From positions 248,001 to 312,000 of the forward strand of contig NZ_JAABOO010000004.1 in NCBI RefSeq assembly GCF_010671605.1: a stretch of 64,000 bases of DNA. Reading direction: 5' to 3'. This document shows positions 34,285 through 44,900 of this stretch, piece by piece. A program made the position numbers and the translations under genes. Source of the DNA: Leptobacterium flavescens. Lineage in GTDB: Bacteria > Bacteroidota > Bacteroidia > Flavobacteriales > Flavobacteriaceae. The notes below the pieces were generated by a model that did no database searches, was not told the DNA's origin, and worked only from the letters and a program-made list of their open reading frames with translations. Each line of letters opens with the position of its first letter. Position 1 is the stretch's first letter.

Positions 34285-36051
34285 ATGATTAATGTCTCCA
34301 GCCCGTCAAGGCACAAAACGACAATGTTATTAACCCTGTTTCTGGTTCTTTTCTTTTCTCCGCTTTCAGGCTTTTCGCAGGAAGACCCAAAGAAAAGCTA
34401 TGAAGTAATGAAGGAAGAATGGGAGGATAAAACCTATGATGAATTGAATTCTTTTTTTCAGAAAAGTTTTAATTCCAGGGATACTATTGGTATGGGGGTA
34501 GCTGCCGATTTAATTCTGGCTTTGGGTGAAAAGGAAAATAAACCGGAGTACACAACCAAAGCCTATATGTTTTATGGCATTTTAAGCTGGGAGACTGATA
34601 AACATGAGGATGCGATTGATAAATTGAATATGGCAGTAGCTAACCTGAAGTACTCTGAAAATTATAGGAACAAGGCAGGGATCTATTTTTTTAAAGGAAA
34701 CTATAATAGAATTCTGGCGAAATATGAAAATGCATTAGAGGATTATCTGGAAGGTTTAAATCTGACTATAATAGAAGGGGAGCCTTATGCAAAAAATTTA
34801 GCGTTCTCTTTTAAAGTAAATATTGCTTTGGTTAGAAGTTTGGTCTATGATACCAAGGAGTCCCTTGAAATGTATTTTGATATACTCAGGGAGTTAGAGG
34901 CAAAAGAGAATGAAAACATTCGGAATTATTACCTAATGGATATTTACATAGGAATTGCCAAAGCTTATTCAGATCTGGAAAATTATGAAGAGGGAGTTAT
35001 ATATTGTCATAAGACGCTCGAATTTTGTAAAAAACAAAATATAATTGGTGGGCAGATCCTTAGTTTAAATGGTCTGGCAAATATTTATTCCTTAACCGGT
35101 GAATATGACAAGGCACTGCAATACCTAAAGGAAGCAGATAATATTCAACTACCCACAGGTAGAGATTATTTTACTTCAGGAACTCATTTATACAGGGCTC
35201 GGACATACTATTATTTAAGCCGTTATGAAGATGCTATTTCTGAGCTCAGAAAACTGGAAGAGCTAAATTTAGTAGATAATTATGGCTACTTTTTTCTACA
35301 GGAGACATTTGTAATCTATGCGAGATCATATCAGGGACTGGGAGATAAGGAAAACGCAATGATATATTTAAATCAAGGGTTGGAGATCCTGGAAAAGAAT
35401 GATGAGCGCAAAAATAAAATAAGCAATATTGTTTTTCAAAGGTACAATATGAGTTCTATTCAGGATGAAATTGACCAATTAACCAACGATTCTAAAAAAC
35501 AACAGGGTAAACTTTATTTTCTTCTTGTGGTTCTGGGAGTTTTATTTGTTGCTTTTTTTGTTTTCTATAGACAATATCAAAGGAAAAACAAAAAGAGATT
35601 TAAAGCTTTAATAGATCAGTTAAATCAGGATCGTGTGAATACGGAAACTATTCCGGAAGCGCCGGATCAGGAGAAAAGCCTGAAAATAGAGAATGATAAA
35701 GTACGGGAATTGCTGATCAAGCTTGAAAAATTTGAGAAGGAAAAAAAATACCTGGATAGAAATTCTACTTTAACCGAGGTAGCAAAAGATCTGAAAACAA
35801 ATACTACTTATTTATCCGGGATTATCAATCAATATAAAAACAAATCTTTCAGTAAATATCTGACCGAACTTCGTTTGGATCATGCTATTGATAGAATACA
35901 AAAAGATCCGGGTTTCAGAGCTTATACGATAAAAGCGATTGCCCAGGAAGTCGGCTTTAACAATGTAAATCCCTTTGTTAAAGCTTTTAAAGAAAAGACG
36001 GGAATTTACCCTTCTTATTTTATCCGCGAACTGAATAAAAAGGAGTCGTAA
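34285..36051 (+). CDS. TPR-transmembrane-AraC regulator, copy 3
   Basis: 588 aa. Signal ending SGFSQ, then TPR-like repeats beginning YEVMKEEWEDKTYDELNSFF, which echoes copy 1 (LQEWKDASYGELVTFLE). Membrane helix at about 408-428 (YFLLVVLGVLFVAFFVFY). C-terminal AraC domain with LKTNTTYLSGIIN and IAQEVGFNNVNPFVKAFKEK. It is immediately upstream of the Thr/Cys-rich peptide gene (81 bp). A promoter lies in that gap, so the peptide can be switched on separately, possibly by these regulators. Confidence 0.87.
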   Translation: MINVSSPSRHKTTMLLTLFLVLFFSPLSGFSQEDPKKSYEVMKEEWEDKTYDELNSFFQKSFNSRDTIGMGVAADLILALGEKENKPEYTTKAYMFYGILSWETDKHEDAIDKLNMAVANLKYSENYRNKAGIYFFKGNYNRILAKYENALEDYLEGLNLTIIEGEPYAKNLAFSFKVNIALVRSLVYDTKESLEMYFDILRELEAKENENIRNYYLMDIYIGIAKAYSDLENYEEGVIYCHKTLEFCKKQNIIGGQILSLNGLANIYSLTGEYDKALQYLKEADNIQLPTGRDYFTSGTHLYRARTYYYLSRYEDAISELRKLEELNLVDNYGYFFLQETFVIYARSYQGLGDKENAMIYLNQGLEILEKNDERKNKISNIVFQRYNMSSIQDEIDQLTNDSKKQQGKLYFLLVVLGVLFVAFFVFYRQYQRKNKKRFKALIDQLNQDRVNTETIPEAPDQEKSLKIENDKVRELLIKLEKFEKEKKYLDRNSTLTEVAKDLKTNTTYLSGIINQYKNKSFSKYLTELRLDHAIDRIQKDPGFRAYTIKAIAQEVGFNNVNPFVKAFKEKTGIYPSYFIRELNKKES

Positions 36052-36075
36052 TTTATGAATCGTACTATTTTTTGG

Positions 36076-36106
36076 TTGGAATGCAATAAAGTAACGGATA
36101 CTTTTG
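36076..36106 (+). promoter_or_regulatory. Promoter of the 36133 peptide gene
   Basis: TTG (36076-36078), 20 bp, TACTTTTG (36099-36106). Both elements and the spacing fit the Bacteroidota TTTG / TAnnTTTG promoter. It lies 26 bp before the ATG, after the stop of the third AraC regulator. Confidence 0.7.
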
Positions 36107-36132
36107 AAATTGAATTTTAATAAAAATTATCG

Positions 36133-36399
36133 ATGAAGAAAATTAAAAAGTTGGCCCTGAAAAAAATGACTATTGCTTCCATTAAAAATAGCCATAAAAT
36201 TATTGGAGGAACCGGAACTGATGGTGTTACATTAGCCGATACCGATACGAATGTTGTACCAACAATAACCTGTCCCCATCCGGGATATGATACCTGTCCT
36301 GATACTTCCCTCGCGCCGGATTGTGATTGCACACCGACCACGACGCAAGATACAAACACTGGAGCAAATGATTCTATTGGTTGTACCGGTATTTGCTAA
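36133..36399 (+). CDS. Lanthipeptide-like GG-leader precursor, Thr/Cys-rich
   Basis: 88 aa. The leader MKKIKKLALKKMTIASIKNS continues to HKIIGG (GG at 25-26). It shares KKLALKK with the 16851 peptide and fits the LxLKKxTI leader of Bacteroidota class I lanthipeptides. The 62-residue core has six Cys (47, 55, 64, 66, 84, 88) and about fifteen Thr, including TPTTTQDTNTG. It has its own promoter and sits directly after three TPR-AraC regulators. No dehydratase, cyclase or transporter is within the window. Precursor identity inferred. Confidence 0.75.
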   Translation: MKKIKKLALKKMTIASIKNSHKIIGGTGTDGVTLADTDTNVVPTITCPHPGYDTCPDTSLAPDCDCTPTTTQDTNTGANDSIGCTGIC

Positions 36400-36486
36400 T
36401 AAATAAACATTCTTTGAGAACTTAAAAACATACAGAAGTCATAAATTGTAATACAGACTTTTGTTAATACTTGCTTAAGGAAGAAG

Positions 36487-36510
36487 AAAAGGAGGCTTTT
36501 GACTCCTTTT
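36487..36510. terminator. Bidirectional terminator between peptide and kdsA
   Basis: Perfect 8-bp stem AAAAGGAG / CTCCTTTT with an 8-base loop, ending 8 bp before the kdsA stop. Confidence 0.7.
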
Positions 36511-36517
36511 CTTTGTT

Positions 36518-37339
36518 TTATGATAAACCTACCACCGTTTTCCTGATCGCTACCAGGTTGGTCAGTAATTTCTCCAGATGATCCAGGTGAAGCATATTCG
36601 CTCCGTCGCTTTTAGCATTGGCAGGATCAAAATGTGTTTCCATAAAGAGACCGTCAACTCCCGTTACTATTCCGGCACGGGCTATGGTCTCGATCATATC
36701 CGGACGCCCTCCCGTAACTCCGCTCGACTGATTGGGTTGCTGCAGGGAATGGGTAACATCTAATACGGTCGGTGCAAACTGTCTCATGGTCGGGATCCCT
36801 CGAAAATCAACTATCATATCCTGATAACCGAACATGGTCCCTCTGTCTGTGATCATGGCCTGCTCGTTCCCGGAATCCGAAACCTTTTTTACAGCATGTT
36901 GCATACTTTCAGGGCTCATAAACTGCCCTTTCTTCAGGTTAACTACCTTTCCGGTTTTGGCGGCTGCCACTACAAGATCGGTTTGACGTACCAAAAAAGC
37001 AGGGATCTGCAGTACATCTACATAAGCTGCTGCTTTTTCCGCATCCTCAACCTCATGAATATCCGTAACCGTAGGTACATGAAAGGTTTCCGAAACCTTG
37101 CGCAGGATCTTAAGCGCTTTTTCATCGCCTATCCCTGTAAAGGAATCGATACGGCTCCGGTTGGCCTTTTTAAAACTACCTTTAAACACATAGGGGATCT
37201 CCAGCTTATCCGTAATGCCTATTACCTTTTCGGCAATACGCAGGGCCATATCTTCACCTTCAATGGCACAAGGACCGGCCAAAAGAAAGAAGTTATTACT
37301 GTTGGTGTGTTTTAACTGAGGGATCTTGTCTAATTGCAT
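36518..37339 (-). CDS. kdsA: 3-deoxy-8-phosphooctulonate synthase
   Basis: 273 aa. Condenses arabinose 5-phosphate with phosphoenolpyruvate to form KDO 8-phosphate for lipopolysaccharide. Family marks: FFLLAGPCAIEGEDMALRIA near the start, FKGSFKKANRSRIDSFTGIG, ITDRGTMFGYQDMIVDFRGI and DVTHSLQQPN. Normal length. Single gene with its own TATCTTTG box, divergent from typA. Confidence 0.96.
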   Translation of the reverse strand: MQLDKIPQLKHTNSNNFFLLAGPCAIEGEDMALRIAEKVIGITDKLEIPYVFKGSFKKANRSRIDSFTGIGDEKALKILRKVSETFHVPTVTDIHEVEDAEKAAAYVDVLQIPAFLVRQTDLVVAAAKTGKVVNLKKGQFMSPESMQHAVKKVSDSGNEQAMITDRGTMFGYQDMIVDFRGIPTMRQFAPTVLDVTHSLQQPNQSSGVTGGRPDMIETIARAGIVTGVDGLFMETHFDPANAKSDGANMLHLDHLEKLLTNLVAIRKTVVGLS

Positions 37340-37357
37340 AGGTATATTTTAAAAGTG

Positions 37358-37365
37358 CAAAGATA
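37358..37365 (-). promoter_or_regulatory. TAnnTTTG promoter box of kdsA
   Basis: Minus-strand TATCTTTG, 18 bp before the start codon. Confidence 0.6.
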
Positions 37366-37585
37366 GCTGTTTTTGCTTTCAAAAAAGTAATTAAAAAAGA
37401 CAGAAGCTGTATTCCCGGCAGAAGTGACAAAGCTTATTCAAATAAGAGAATCGAACTTTGCTTTTCTGATACTGTTTTGTTGTTTTTCTGTTGATGCTAA
37501 TGCATTGATAACTAGTGTTTAATGGTGTTTTAGTGTTGCCCCATTAAATTTTGCATTTAAGTGATGCTACTCTCAAAATTAACTG

Positions 37586-37593
37586 TACCTTTG
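37586..37593 (+). promoter_or_regulatory. TAnnTTTG promoter box of typA
   Basis: TACCTTTG, 20 bp before the ATG at 37614, in the same ACTGTACCTTTGCC context seen before the PLP/CBS gene. Confidence 0.65.
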
Positions 37594-37613
37594 CCGACTT
37601 AAAACGGAAATGC

Positions 37614-39419
37614 ATGGACACTATTAAGAACATTGCCATTATTGCACACGTAGACCACGGTAAAACAACCCTGGTTGATAAGATACTGCACCATTGCGAA
37701 TTGTTCAGGAATAACCAGGAAACCGGAGAACTCATCCTGGATAATAATGACCTGGAAAGAGAACGCGGGATCACTATCTTGTCTAAAAATGTTTCGGTGA
37801 ACTATAAGGGCACTAAAATTAATATTATTGACACTCCCGGTCACGCCGATTTCGGTGGGGAAGTAGAACGTGTCCTTAATATGGCAGATGGGGTATTGCT
37901 GTTGGTTGATGCTTTTGAAGGCCCTATGCCGCAAACCCGTTTTGTATTGGGAAAAGCTATCTCTATGGGATTAAAGCCCATTGTGGTTGTTAACAAGGTA
38001 GATAAGGAAAACTGTACTCCTGAAGAAGTTCACGAAGCGGTTTTTGATCTGATGTTCGAATTAGGAGCTGAAGAGTGGCAGTTGGATTTCCCAGCGGTTT
38101 ACGGTTCGGCCAAGCAGAACTGGATGTCCGAAGACTGGCAGAAGCCTACAGATTCTATCGAACCTTTATTAGATATGGTTGTAGAGCATATTCCTTCTCC
38201 TAAAATTGAGGAAGGATCTACACAAATGCTGATCACTTCTCTGGATTTCTCGTCCTTTACCGGACGTATTGCCATTGGAAGATTGCAAAGAGGTGTTTTG
38301 AAAACCGGAACCAATGTTTCCCTTGTTAAACGGGATGGAACCATTACAAAATCGAAGATCAAGGAACTGAATATATTTGACGGACTCGGAAGAAAGAAGG
38401 TAGATGAGGTAAAAGCAGGTGATATCTGTGCCGTTGTCGGACTGGAAGGTTTTGATATCGGAGATACGATCGCAGACTTCGAAAACCCGGAGGCACTGCC
38501 TACCATTGCCATAGATGAACCTACCATGAGTATGTTGTTCACCATAAACGATTCTCCTTTCTTTGGAAAGGATGGTAAGTACGTAACTTCACGTCATATC
38601 AAGGAACGCCTGGATCGAGAGTTGGAGAAGAACCTGGCTTTAAGAGTGGAGGAAACAGGAAGTTCGGATAAGTTTATGGTCTTCGGAAGAGGGGTATTGC
38701 ACTTGTCGGTACTGATCGAAACCATGAGAAGAGAAGGCTACGAACTGCAGATCGGGCAACCTCAGGTAATTATCAAGGAAATAGATGGCGTAAAATGCGA
38801 ACCTGTTGAGGAATTGACCATAGACCTTCCGGAAGATGTTAGCGGAAAAGCTGTGGAAATGGTTACTCAGCGTAAAGGTGAGATGCTGAGCATGGAACCT
38901 AAGGGAGAGCGTATGCTGATGAAATTCAATGTTCCTTCCCGTGGAATTATCGGTCTTAGAAATCAGTTGTTAACTGCTACTGCGGGAGAGGCGATAATGA
39001 ATCACAGATTTATAGAGTTCCAGCCGTTTAAAGGAGAAATTGCAGGAAGGATTGCCGGTTCTCTGATCTCTATGGAAAAAGGAACAGCCATTCCGTATTC
39101 CCTGGATAAACTACAGGAGAGAGGGAAATTCTTTGTTTTCCCCGGAGAGGAAATATACACCGGACAGGTAATCGGTGAGAACAGCCGCCCGGATGATATG
39201 GTGGTAAATGTTACCAAAACCAAAAAATTGTCCAATGTACGTTCGGCAGGTGCTGATGATAAAGTGAAACTGGCTCCGCCGATCAAATTCTCACTGGAAG
39301 AAGCCCTGGAATATATCCAGAAAGACGAATATGTAGAAGTAACCCCTAAATTCCTGCGTTTGCGTAAGATCTACCTCGATGAGAACGAGCGTAAGCGAAT
39401 GGAAAAACAAATGGGATAA
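37614..39419 (+). CDS. typA: Ribosome-associated GTPase TypA/BipA
   Basis: 601 aa from the ATG at 37614 ([20 protein letters not shown]); the longer frame from 37551 runs through the promoter. G1 HVDHGKTT, G3 [15 protein letters not shown]4 NKVDKE. C-terminal TypA domain with [20 protein letters not shown]. Translation-factor GTPase that acts in 50S assembly and stress adaptation. Normal length, monocistronic, with a clean terminator. Confidence 0.97.
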   Translation: MDTIKNIAIIAHVDHGKTTLVDKILHHCELFRNNQETGELILDNNDLERERGITILSKNVSVNYKGTKINIIDTPGHADFGGEVERVLNMADGVLLLVDAFEGPMPQTRFVLGKAISMGLKPIVVVNKVDKENCTPEEVHEAVFDLMFELGAEEWQLDFPAVYGSAKQNWMSEDWQKPTDSIEPLLDMVVEHIPSPKIEEGSTQMLITSLDFSSFTGRIAIGRLQRGVLKTGTNVSLVKRDGTITKSKIKELNIFDGLGRKKVDEVKAGDICAVVGLEGFDIGDTIADFENPEALPTIAIDEPTMSMLFTINDSPFFGKDGKYVTSRHIKERLDRELEKNLALRVEETGSSDKFMVFGRGVLHLSVLIETMRREGYELQIGQPQVIIKEIDGVKCEPVEELTIDLPEDVSGKAVEMVTQRKGEMLSMEPKGERMLMKFNVPSRGIIGLRNQLLTATAGEAIMNHRFIEFQPFKGEIAGRIAGSLISMEKGTAIPYSLDKLQERGKFFVFPGEEIYTGQVIGENSRPDDMVVNVTKTKKLSNVRSAGADDKVKLAPPIKFSLEEALEYIQKDEYVEVTPKFLRLRKIYLDENERKRMEKQMG

Positions 39420-39442
39420 AACAATAATAACACAAATAGAGA

Positions 39443-39464
39443 ACGGGCGATATTTATCGCCCGT
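39443..39464 (+). terminator. Terminator of typA
   Basis: Perfect 8-bp stem ACGGGCGA / TCGCCCGT with a 6-base loop and T run. It lies 23 bp past the typA stop and 25 bp before the convergent gene stop. Confidence 0.8.
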
Positions 39465-39488
39465 TTTTATTTTGTCTGTGGTCTTAAC

Positions 39489-40673
39489 TTAATTACTTTG
39501 TTGTTTGGCAAGTTTTACCGGAACCGGTTTTTTACCGTATTCATAGAGATTTCCGTCCAGTAATTTTCCCTCTTTTGTTTGCAGTTCCAGGGTACCGGAA
39601 GAATTCTTCTTTTTGTTGAATACATTGCTGAAACTCTCTATCTGCACATCGAATTTCAATAGGTTGTGATCTACATAACCTCCGTTACCCGTTAACTGTC
39701 CGACGAGTGTACCTTCGGAAAGGTAGTCGATACGTATGGACCCGTCTTTGGAGTTCATACTGATAAAAGCATCACCAACCCCCTTGTTATTGATATAGAA
39801 TTTATAATCGCCCGAAGTATTTGCCGGGATCAGGATATCGTTGTAAAAACTGTAAGTAGACTGGATCCGTTCTGCAAGCTCTGCTTTTACAGGCTCGTAG
39901 TCAGGAAGCTTATTAATACAGAAAACAGCGGTATCTATGAGTTTGTTCCCGTTTTCCTTATTCTTTAAATGCGTGTATTCGTCAATGGCCCAGGATTCAT
40001 AAAGATTGATCAGATTAATATACCTCTCATTACCTGTGGGAGCAGCTTTGGCAATATCGATATCCTGTTGATGGTATTTCCGGCTCAGGTCCGGACTAAA
40101 ATGATCGGAAGAGGGAATGACGTGTATATTGGCCAGCGACCGGAAAGAATAGGCCAGGGTAATACTGTCTTTAGCTTTACCGATAACATATTCCAGGATC
40201 TTTTTTGCTTCCCCCGGCTCTCCTGTCATATCCAGGTGACGGGCATAATTCATAAGCAGGTTAGGGTCGAAAGCATCCAGATCTTCCTCTGTAAATTTGG
40301 TTTTGATCCCGTCTATGAGACTGGATGACTTTGTTTTGTACAAAAGAGAAGCGTTCTGCTTGGTAGCCAGGTCGGCAGCCGAACTGGAAGATACCTGCAG
40401 GTACTGGGCTTCTTCCTGGATCATCTCTTCAATGGCATTCCTGATAGATGCCAGGCGAACCCTTTCGTCTTCGATGATCTTTTGTTTTTCTTCCGTCTCT
40501 TTAATGAATTTATTTTTTGAAGAAATAACATTAAGAGACACAATGCATCCAATTAAAAGAAGTCCGATAATTGAACCGTAAATGATCCTTTCCTTTTTGA
40601 TCCTGGATTTTAACTGCTGCTCCGGCTTTTCCGTTTGTTTTACCTCTTCAGCAGGAATTTCTTCTTTGGCCAT
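39489..40673 (-). CDS. Hypothetical membrane-anchored protein
   Basis: 394 aa. An acidic, charged cytoplasmic N-terminus (MAKEEIPAEEVKQTEKPEQQ) is followed by one membrane helix at about 32-51 (IIYGSIIGLLLIGCIVSLNV), then a coiled-coil-like stretch, helices of possible TPR type (LAYSFRSLANIHVIP, INLYESWAIDEYTHLKNKEN), and a strand-rich C-terminal domain. Not recognised as a named family. Stands alone, divergent from the YgjV-like gene. Confidence 0.7.
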   Translation of the reverse strand: MAKEEIPAEEVKQTEKPEQQLKSRIKKERIIYGSIIGLLLIGCIVSLNVISSKNKFIKETEEKQKIIEDERVRLASIRNAIEEMIQEEAQYLQVSSSSAADLATKQNASLLYKTKSSSLIDGIKTKFTEEDLDAFDPNLLMNYARHLDMTGEPGEAKKILEYVIGKAKDSITLAYSFRSLANIHVIPSSDHFSPDLSRKYHQQDIDIAKAAPTGNERYINLINLYESWAIDEYTHLKNKENGNKLIDTAVFCINKLPDYEPVKAELAERIQSTYSFYNDILIPANTSGDYKFYINNKGVGDAFISMNSKDGSIRIDYLSEGTLVGQLTGNGGYVDHNLLKFDVQIESFSNVFNKKKNSSGTLELQTKEGKLLDGNLYEYGKKPVPVKLAKQQSN

Positions 40674-40833
40674 ATTTAATAGACTTTCTAATCGATTTCA
40701 CTAACGCTAAGATAGGAAAATCATTGTCGTGAGATCTAATCTTTTATTGCAAGTTCAACTTTTAATTGTGCTTGCTCCGGGAATCTTCAGTTTATTCAAT
40801 TTTTAACCGTATCATTGCACAAAATTTTACAAT

Positions 40834-41073
40834 ATGGAATTTCTGGGAATTTCTTTGACGGAATGGGCAGGCTATGCAGCTTCTGCAGGGGTTTTGATCT
40901 CATTCTTAATGAAAGATCTGCGAACCTTGAGGATCGTAAACTCTGTTGGATGTATGTTTTTTGTGATCTACGGTTTAATGCTGAATTCCATCCCCGTAAT
41001 AATTACCAACCTGGCCATAATCGGAATTAATTTCTATTATCTTTTCTATAAAAGACAACAAGCTACCGGTTAG
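40834..41073 (+). CDS. YgjV-like small membrane protein
   Basis: 79 aa, three hydrophobic helices (LTEWAGYAASAGVLISFLM, LRIVNSVGCMFFVIYGLML, IPVIITNLAIIGINFYYLFY). Arrangement fits the YgjV family of small inner membrane proteins, related to SWEET/PQ-loop half-units. Its 3' end overlaps the convergent ftsE-like gene stop by 4 bp. Function unknown. Confidence 0.8.
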   Translation: MEFLGISLTEWAGYAASAGVLISFLMKDLRTLRIVNSVGCMFFVIYGLMLNSIPVIITNLAIIGINFYYLFYKRQQATG

Positions 41074-41753
41074 ACACTTTTCTGAACCACTTCAAAAACT
41101 TTACTTCCGTCGCATTTCAGGGTTTTGGAAGGGAATTTTAAAAGAAGTGCATAATCGTGAGTCGCCATCAGGATGGTCTTTCCCGCTTTATTGATCTCAA
41201 GAAGTACATTCATTACCTCTACACTGGTCTGAGGGTCCAGATTTCCGGTAGGTTCATCTGCCAGGATAAGTTCAGGATCATTCAGCAAAGCCCTCGCAAT
41301 GGCAATCCGCTGTTGTTCCCCTCCCGATAGCTGATGCGGGAACTTAAAACCTTTTGTTTTCATTCCTACTTTTCCGAGTACCTCTTCTATTTTAATATCC
41401 ATTTTTTCCTTTTCGGTCCACCCGGTGGCTTTCAGGACAAAGAGCATATTGTCATTTACCGTACGGTCCGGTAACAGTTTAAAATCCTGAAAAACGATCC
41501 CCAGTTTTCTTCTCAGAAATGGGATCTCCCTTTCTTTCAGGGCTCGCAGGTCGAAATCTACAATGCTTCCCGATCCCTGGGTAAGAGGCAGATCGCCGTA
41601 AAGGGTTTTCATAAAACTACTTTTCCCGCTACCCGTTTTTCCGATCAGATATACAAATTCCCCTCTGTTTACCTTGAGGTTGATCTCACTGAGGACAAGA
41701 TTTTCTTTCTGATAAATGGCAACGTCTCTAAGTTCTAAAACGGTTGTGTTCAT
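41070..41753 (-). CDS. ftsE: FtsE-like ABC transporter ATPase
   Basis: 227 aa. Walker [11 protein letters not shown], signature [15 protein letters not shown], Walker [14 protein letters not shown], and the H-loop ATHDY. Fits FtsE, the ATPase that with FtsX links cell division to peptidoglycan hydrolysis. FtsX is not adjacent, which is usual in Bacteroidota. LolD-type ATPases are similar, so the symbol is probable, not certain. A TACCTTTA box lies at 41771-41778 (minus). Confidence 0.88.
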   Translation of the reverse strand: MNTTVLELRDVAIYQKENLVLSEINLKVNRGEFVYLIGKTGSGKSSFMKTLYGDLPLTQGSGSIVDFDLRALKEREIPFLRRKLGIVFQDFKLLPDRTVNDNMLFVLKATGWTEKEKMDIKIEEVLGKVGMKTKGFKFPHQLSGGEQQRIAIARALLNDPELILADEPTGNLDPQTSVEVMNVLLEINKAGKTILMATHDYALLLKFPSKTLKCDGSKVFEVVQKSV

Positions 41754-41912
41754 GTATAAAAAATAATGATAAAGGTACTAACTAAAAACAGGAATCTAAA
41801 AATATGATTATTTAAGTTATCAATCATTTTTCCAATTCATATAATTAACGCCAAAAAGCTTCGTTATTACTGTATCGGTTAATTAATTTGAAGTTCAAAC
41901 AATCTAATTATC

Positions 41913-44900
41913 ATGCGTAATTTTTTTAAGATCAGCCTTGTTGCAGGCTTATGTTTCTCATTTTCAGTGACTGCGCAGGAATCAAGGATCTACACCCATG
42001 CCAATAAAGACTATCAGGAGGCTCTCAACCTCTATAACAACAAACAATATCAGGCCGCACAAAGTGTTTTTTCCAAGGTAAAAGAGCAAACCTCCGATTA
42101 TGAAACGGAAGCAAATTGCGCTTATTATATTGCCAATGCAGCTATTCGCCTTAATCAGTTAGGGGCAGATAAACTGATGGAGGATTTTGTCGAGTACTAT
42201 CCCACGAGTACCAGGAGGAATTCGGCATTTATAGATGTAGCCGATTATTATTTCGAACACGGAAAATACGCCTATGCCCTGAAATGGTACGATAAGGTGG
42301 AGGACCAGAATATGAGCAACAGGGAAAGAGAAGGCTTTAATTTTAAAAAGGGATACGCCCTCTTTACCGCCCGGAAATACAAAGATGCCGAAAGGTACTT
42401 TAACCAGGTGGAGACTTCTCAGGAATACGGTTCCCAGGCTAAGTACTATATCGGATATATGGCCTATCAGAGAGATAATTACGACAGGGCCAGTGCCTAT
42501 TTCGACAAGATATCCAATGAAGAAGAGTTTAATGAAAAACTGTCCTACTATCAGGCAGATCTGAATTTTAAACTGGGGAATTTCCAGAAGGCCATAGACC
42601 TGGCCAAGGCTCAGTTACCGAAATCGGACAGGAAGGAGATCTCAGAACTCAACAAGATCATAGGTGAAAGTTATTTCAATCTAAAGGAATACGAAGCTGC
42701 CATTCCTTACCTCAGAAAATATAAAGGAAAAAGGGGCAGGTGGAACAATACCGATTTTTATCAGTTGGGTTACGCTTATTACAAGCAAAAGGATTATGAA
42801 AATGCGATCGGGCAGTTTAATAAGATTGTGGGCGGAAAGAACAAAGTTGCACAGAATGCCTATTATCATCTGGCCGAATGTTATTTGAACACAGATAAAA
42901 AACAGCAAGCGCTGAATGCATTCAGAAATGCTTCTCAGATGAATTTTGATGAGCAGATCCAGAAGGATGCATGGCTTAATTATGCGCGTTTGAGCTATGA
43001 TATCGGAAACCCCTATCAGAGTGTTCCGGAAGTACTTACTTCCTATCTGGAAAAATATCCGGATTCCGGGTATAAGGCAGAGATCGAAGAACTGCTGGTA
43101 GATTCCTATATCACTTCCAAGAACTATGAGGCGGCACTGGAAGTTCTCGATAAGAACAAGAGTTTTACAAGTAAGGAAGCTTACCAGAAAGTAGCTTTTT
43201 ACCGAGGTTTGGAATTATATACCGAAGGTGATTATCAGGAAGCAGTGGAATTCCTGGATAAATCCCTTAAAGAGCCTCAGGAACCTACCTATACCGCAAG
43301 GGCGATCTACTGGAAGGCAGAATCGGATTATCTGCTGAATAATTTTGATGAGGCCCTTATTGGCTATAAGCAATTCGCACAAAACAGCGTGGCACAGGAA
43401 ACGGATGAGTATCAAACTCTTAACTATAACCTGGCCTATACTTATTTTAAACAAAAGGATTATCCTCAGGCAATTGAATATTTCACCAGTTACATAAATA
43501 AGAGTAAGGACGATGAGGTGAGGTTGAATGACAGTTACCTCAGACTCGGAGACAGTCATTTTGTATCTGCAAAATACTGGCCTGCCATAGAAGCTTATAA
43601 CAAATCTATTGCCCTTAACGGAAATGATGTGGATTACGCGAGTTTCCAGAAGGCTATCAGTTATGGCTTCGTAAACAGGAACGAACGTAAAATAGAAGAG
43701 CTCAATAAATTTATCAGTGCACACAGGAGATCTCCTCTGAGAGATGATGCCATGTATGAACTTGGGAACTCCTATGTAAATGATAATCGTACAGCCGAAG
43801 GTCTGGATGCCTACGATCAGCTGATCAGCAATTACCGCAGGAGCTCTTATGTGTCGAAAGCTCTTCTAAAGCAGGGATTGATACATTACAATGCCGGAAG
43901 CAACAACCTGGCACTTGCAAAGTTTAAAACGGTGGTTCGCGATTTTCCGAATACGCAAGAAGCATTGCAGGCAGTATCTACGGCAAAACTTATTTATGTA
44001 GATACCGGTAGGGTTGACGAATATGCAGCCTGGGTAAAAGACCTGGATTTTGTAGATGTTTCCGATGCCGAACTCGATAACGATTCTTTCGAATCTGCGG
44101 AAAGACAGTACGCTCAGAATAAAACGGATGCGGCCATCAGGGCTTTTGAAAGCTATTTAAAGCAGTTCCCTAACGGGCTTCACGCACTAAAAGCACATTT
44201 TTACCTGGCTCAAAGCTATTTCTCCAAGGATCAAAAGGAAAATTCTCTTGATCACTATATCTATGTAACATCCAAAGAAAGAAATGAATATACGGAGCAG
44301 GCTTTGGTACGCTTAAGTGAGATCTATCTCGGGCAGAAGAGTTACAGGAATGCCATTACGGTTCTGAAGAGACTGGAGCAGGAAGCCGATTTCCCTCAGA
44401 ATATCACTTTTGCACAATCCAATATTATGAAAGCGAGTTATGAACTTCGTAACTATCCGGAAACGGTTACCTATGCGGAGAAAGTTCTTGGAACCGCTAA
44501 AATTGATAACAGGATCAAGAGTGATGCTCAGGTTATGATTGCCAGGTCTGCCATTCAGACCGGCGATGAGGACAGGGCCAAGGCGGCTTATGCCGAAGTA
44601 CGAAAAATAGCTACCGGTTCCCTGGCAGCAGAAGCACTTTATTACGATGCCTATTTTAAGAATAAGGAAGGTGATCATGAAGGGTCTAATGCTTCCGTAC
44701 AGAAACTGGCAAACGATTATTCCGCTTATAAGGAATTCGGTGCTAAAGGCCTTATCATTATGGCAAAGAATTTCTATGCCCTGGACGATGCTTTTCAGGC
44801 CACCTATATCCTCGAAAACGTTACTCAGAACTTTACGGATTACCCGGAGATCGTAGAAGAAGCTAAAAAAGAACTCAATACCATAAAAACTGAGGAGTCA

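Noticed and set aside
37599-37934. 111-aa minus-strand frame over typA
   Set aside because: Antisense to the GTPase domain of typA; an artefact of the codon pattern of a highly conserved gene.
43215-43724. 169-aa minus-strand frame inside the large TPR gene
   Set aside because: Antisense to clear TPR repeats; hydrophobic composition follows from the opposite-strand codons.
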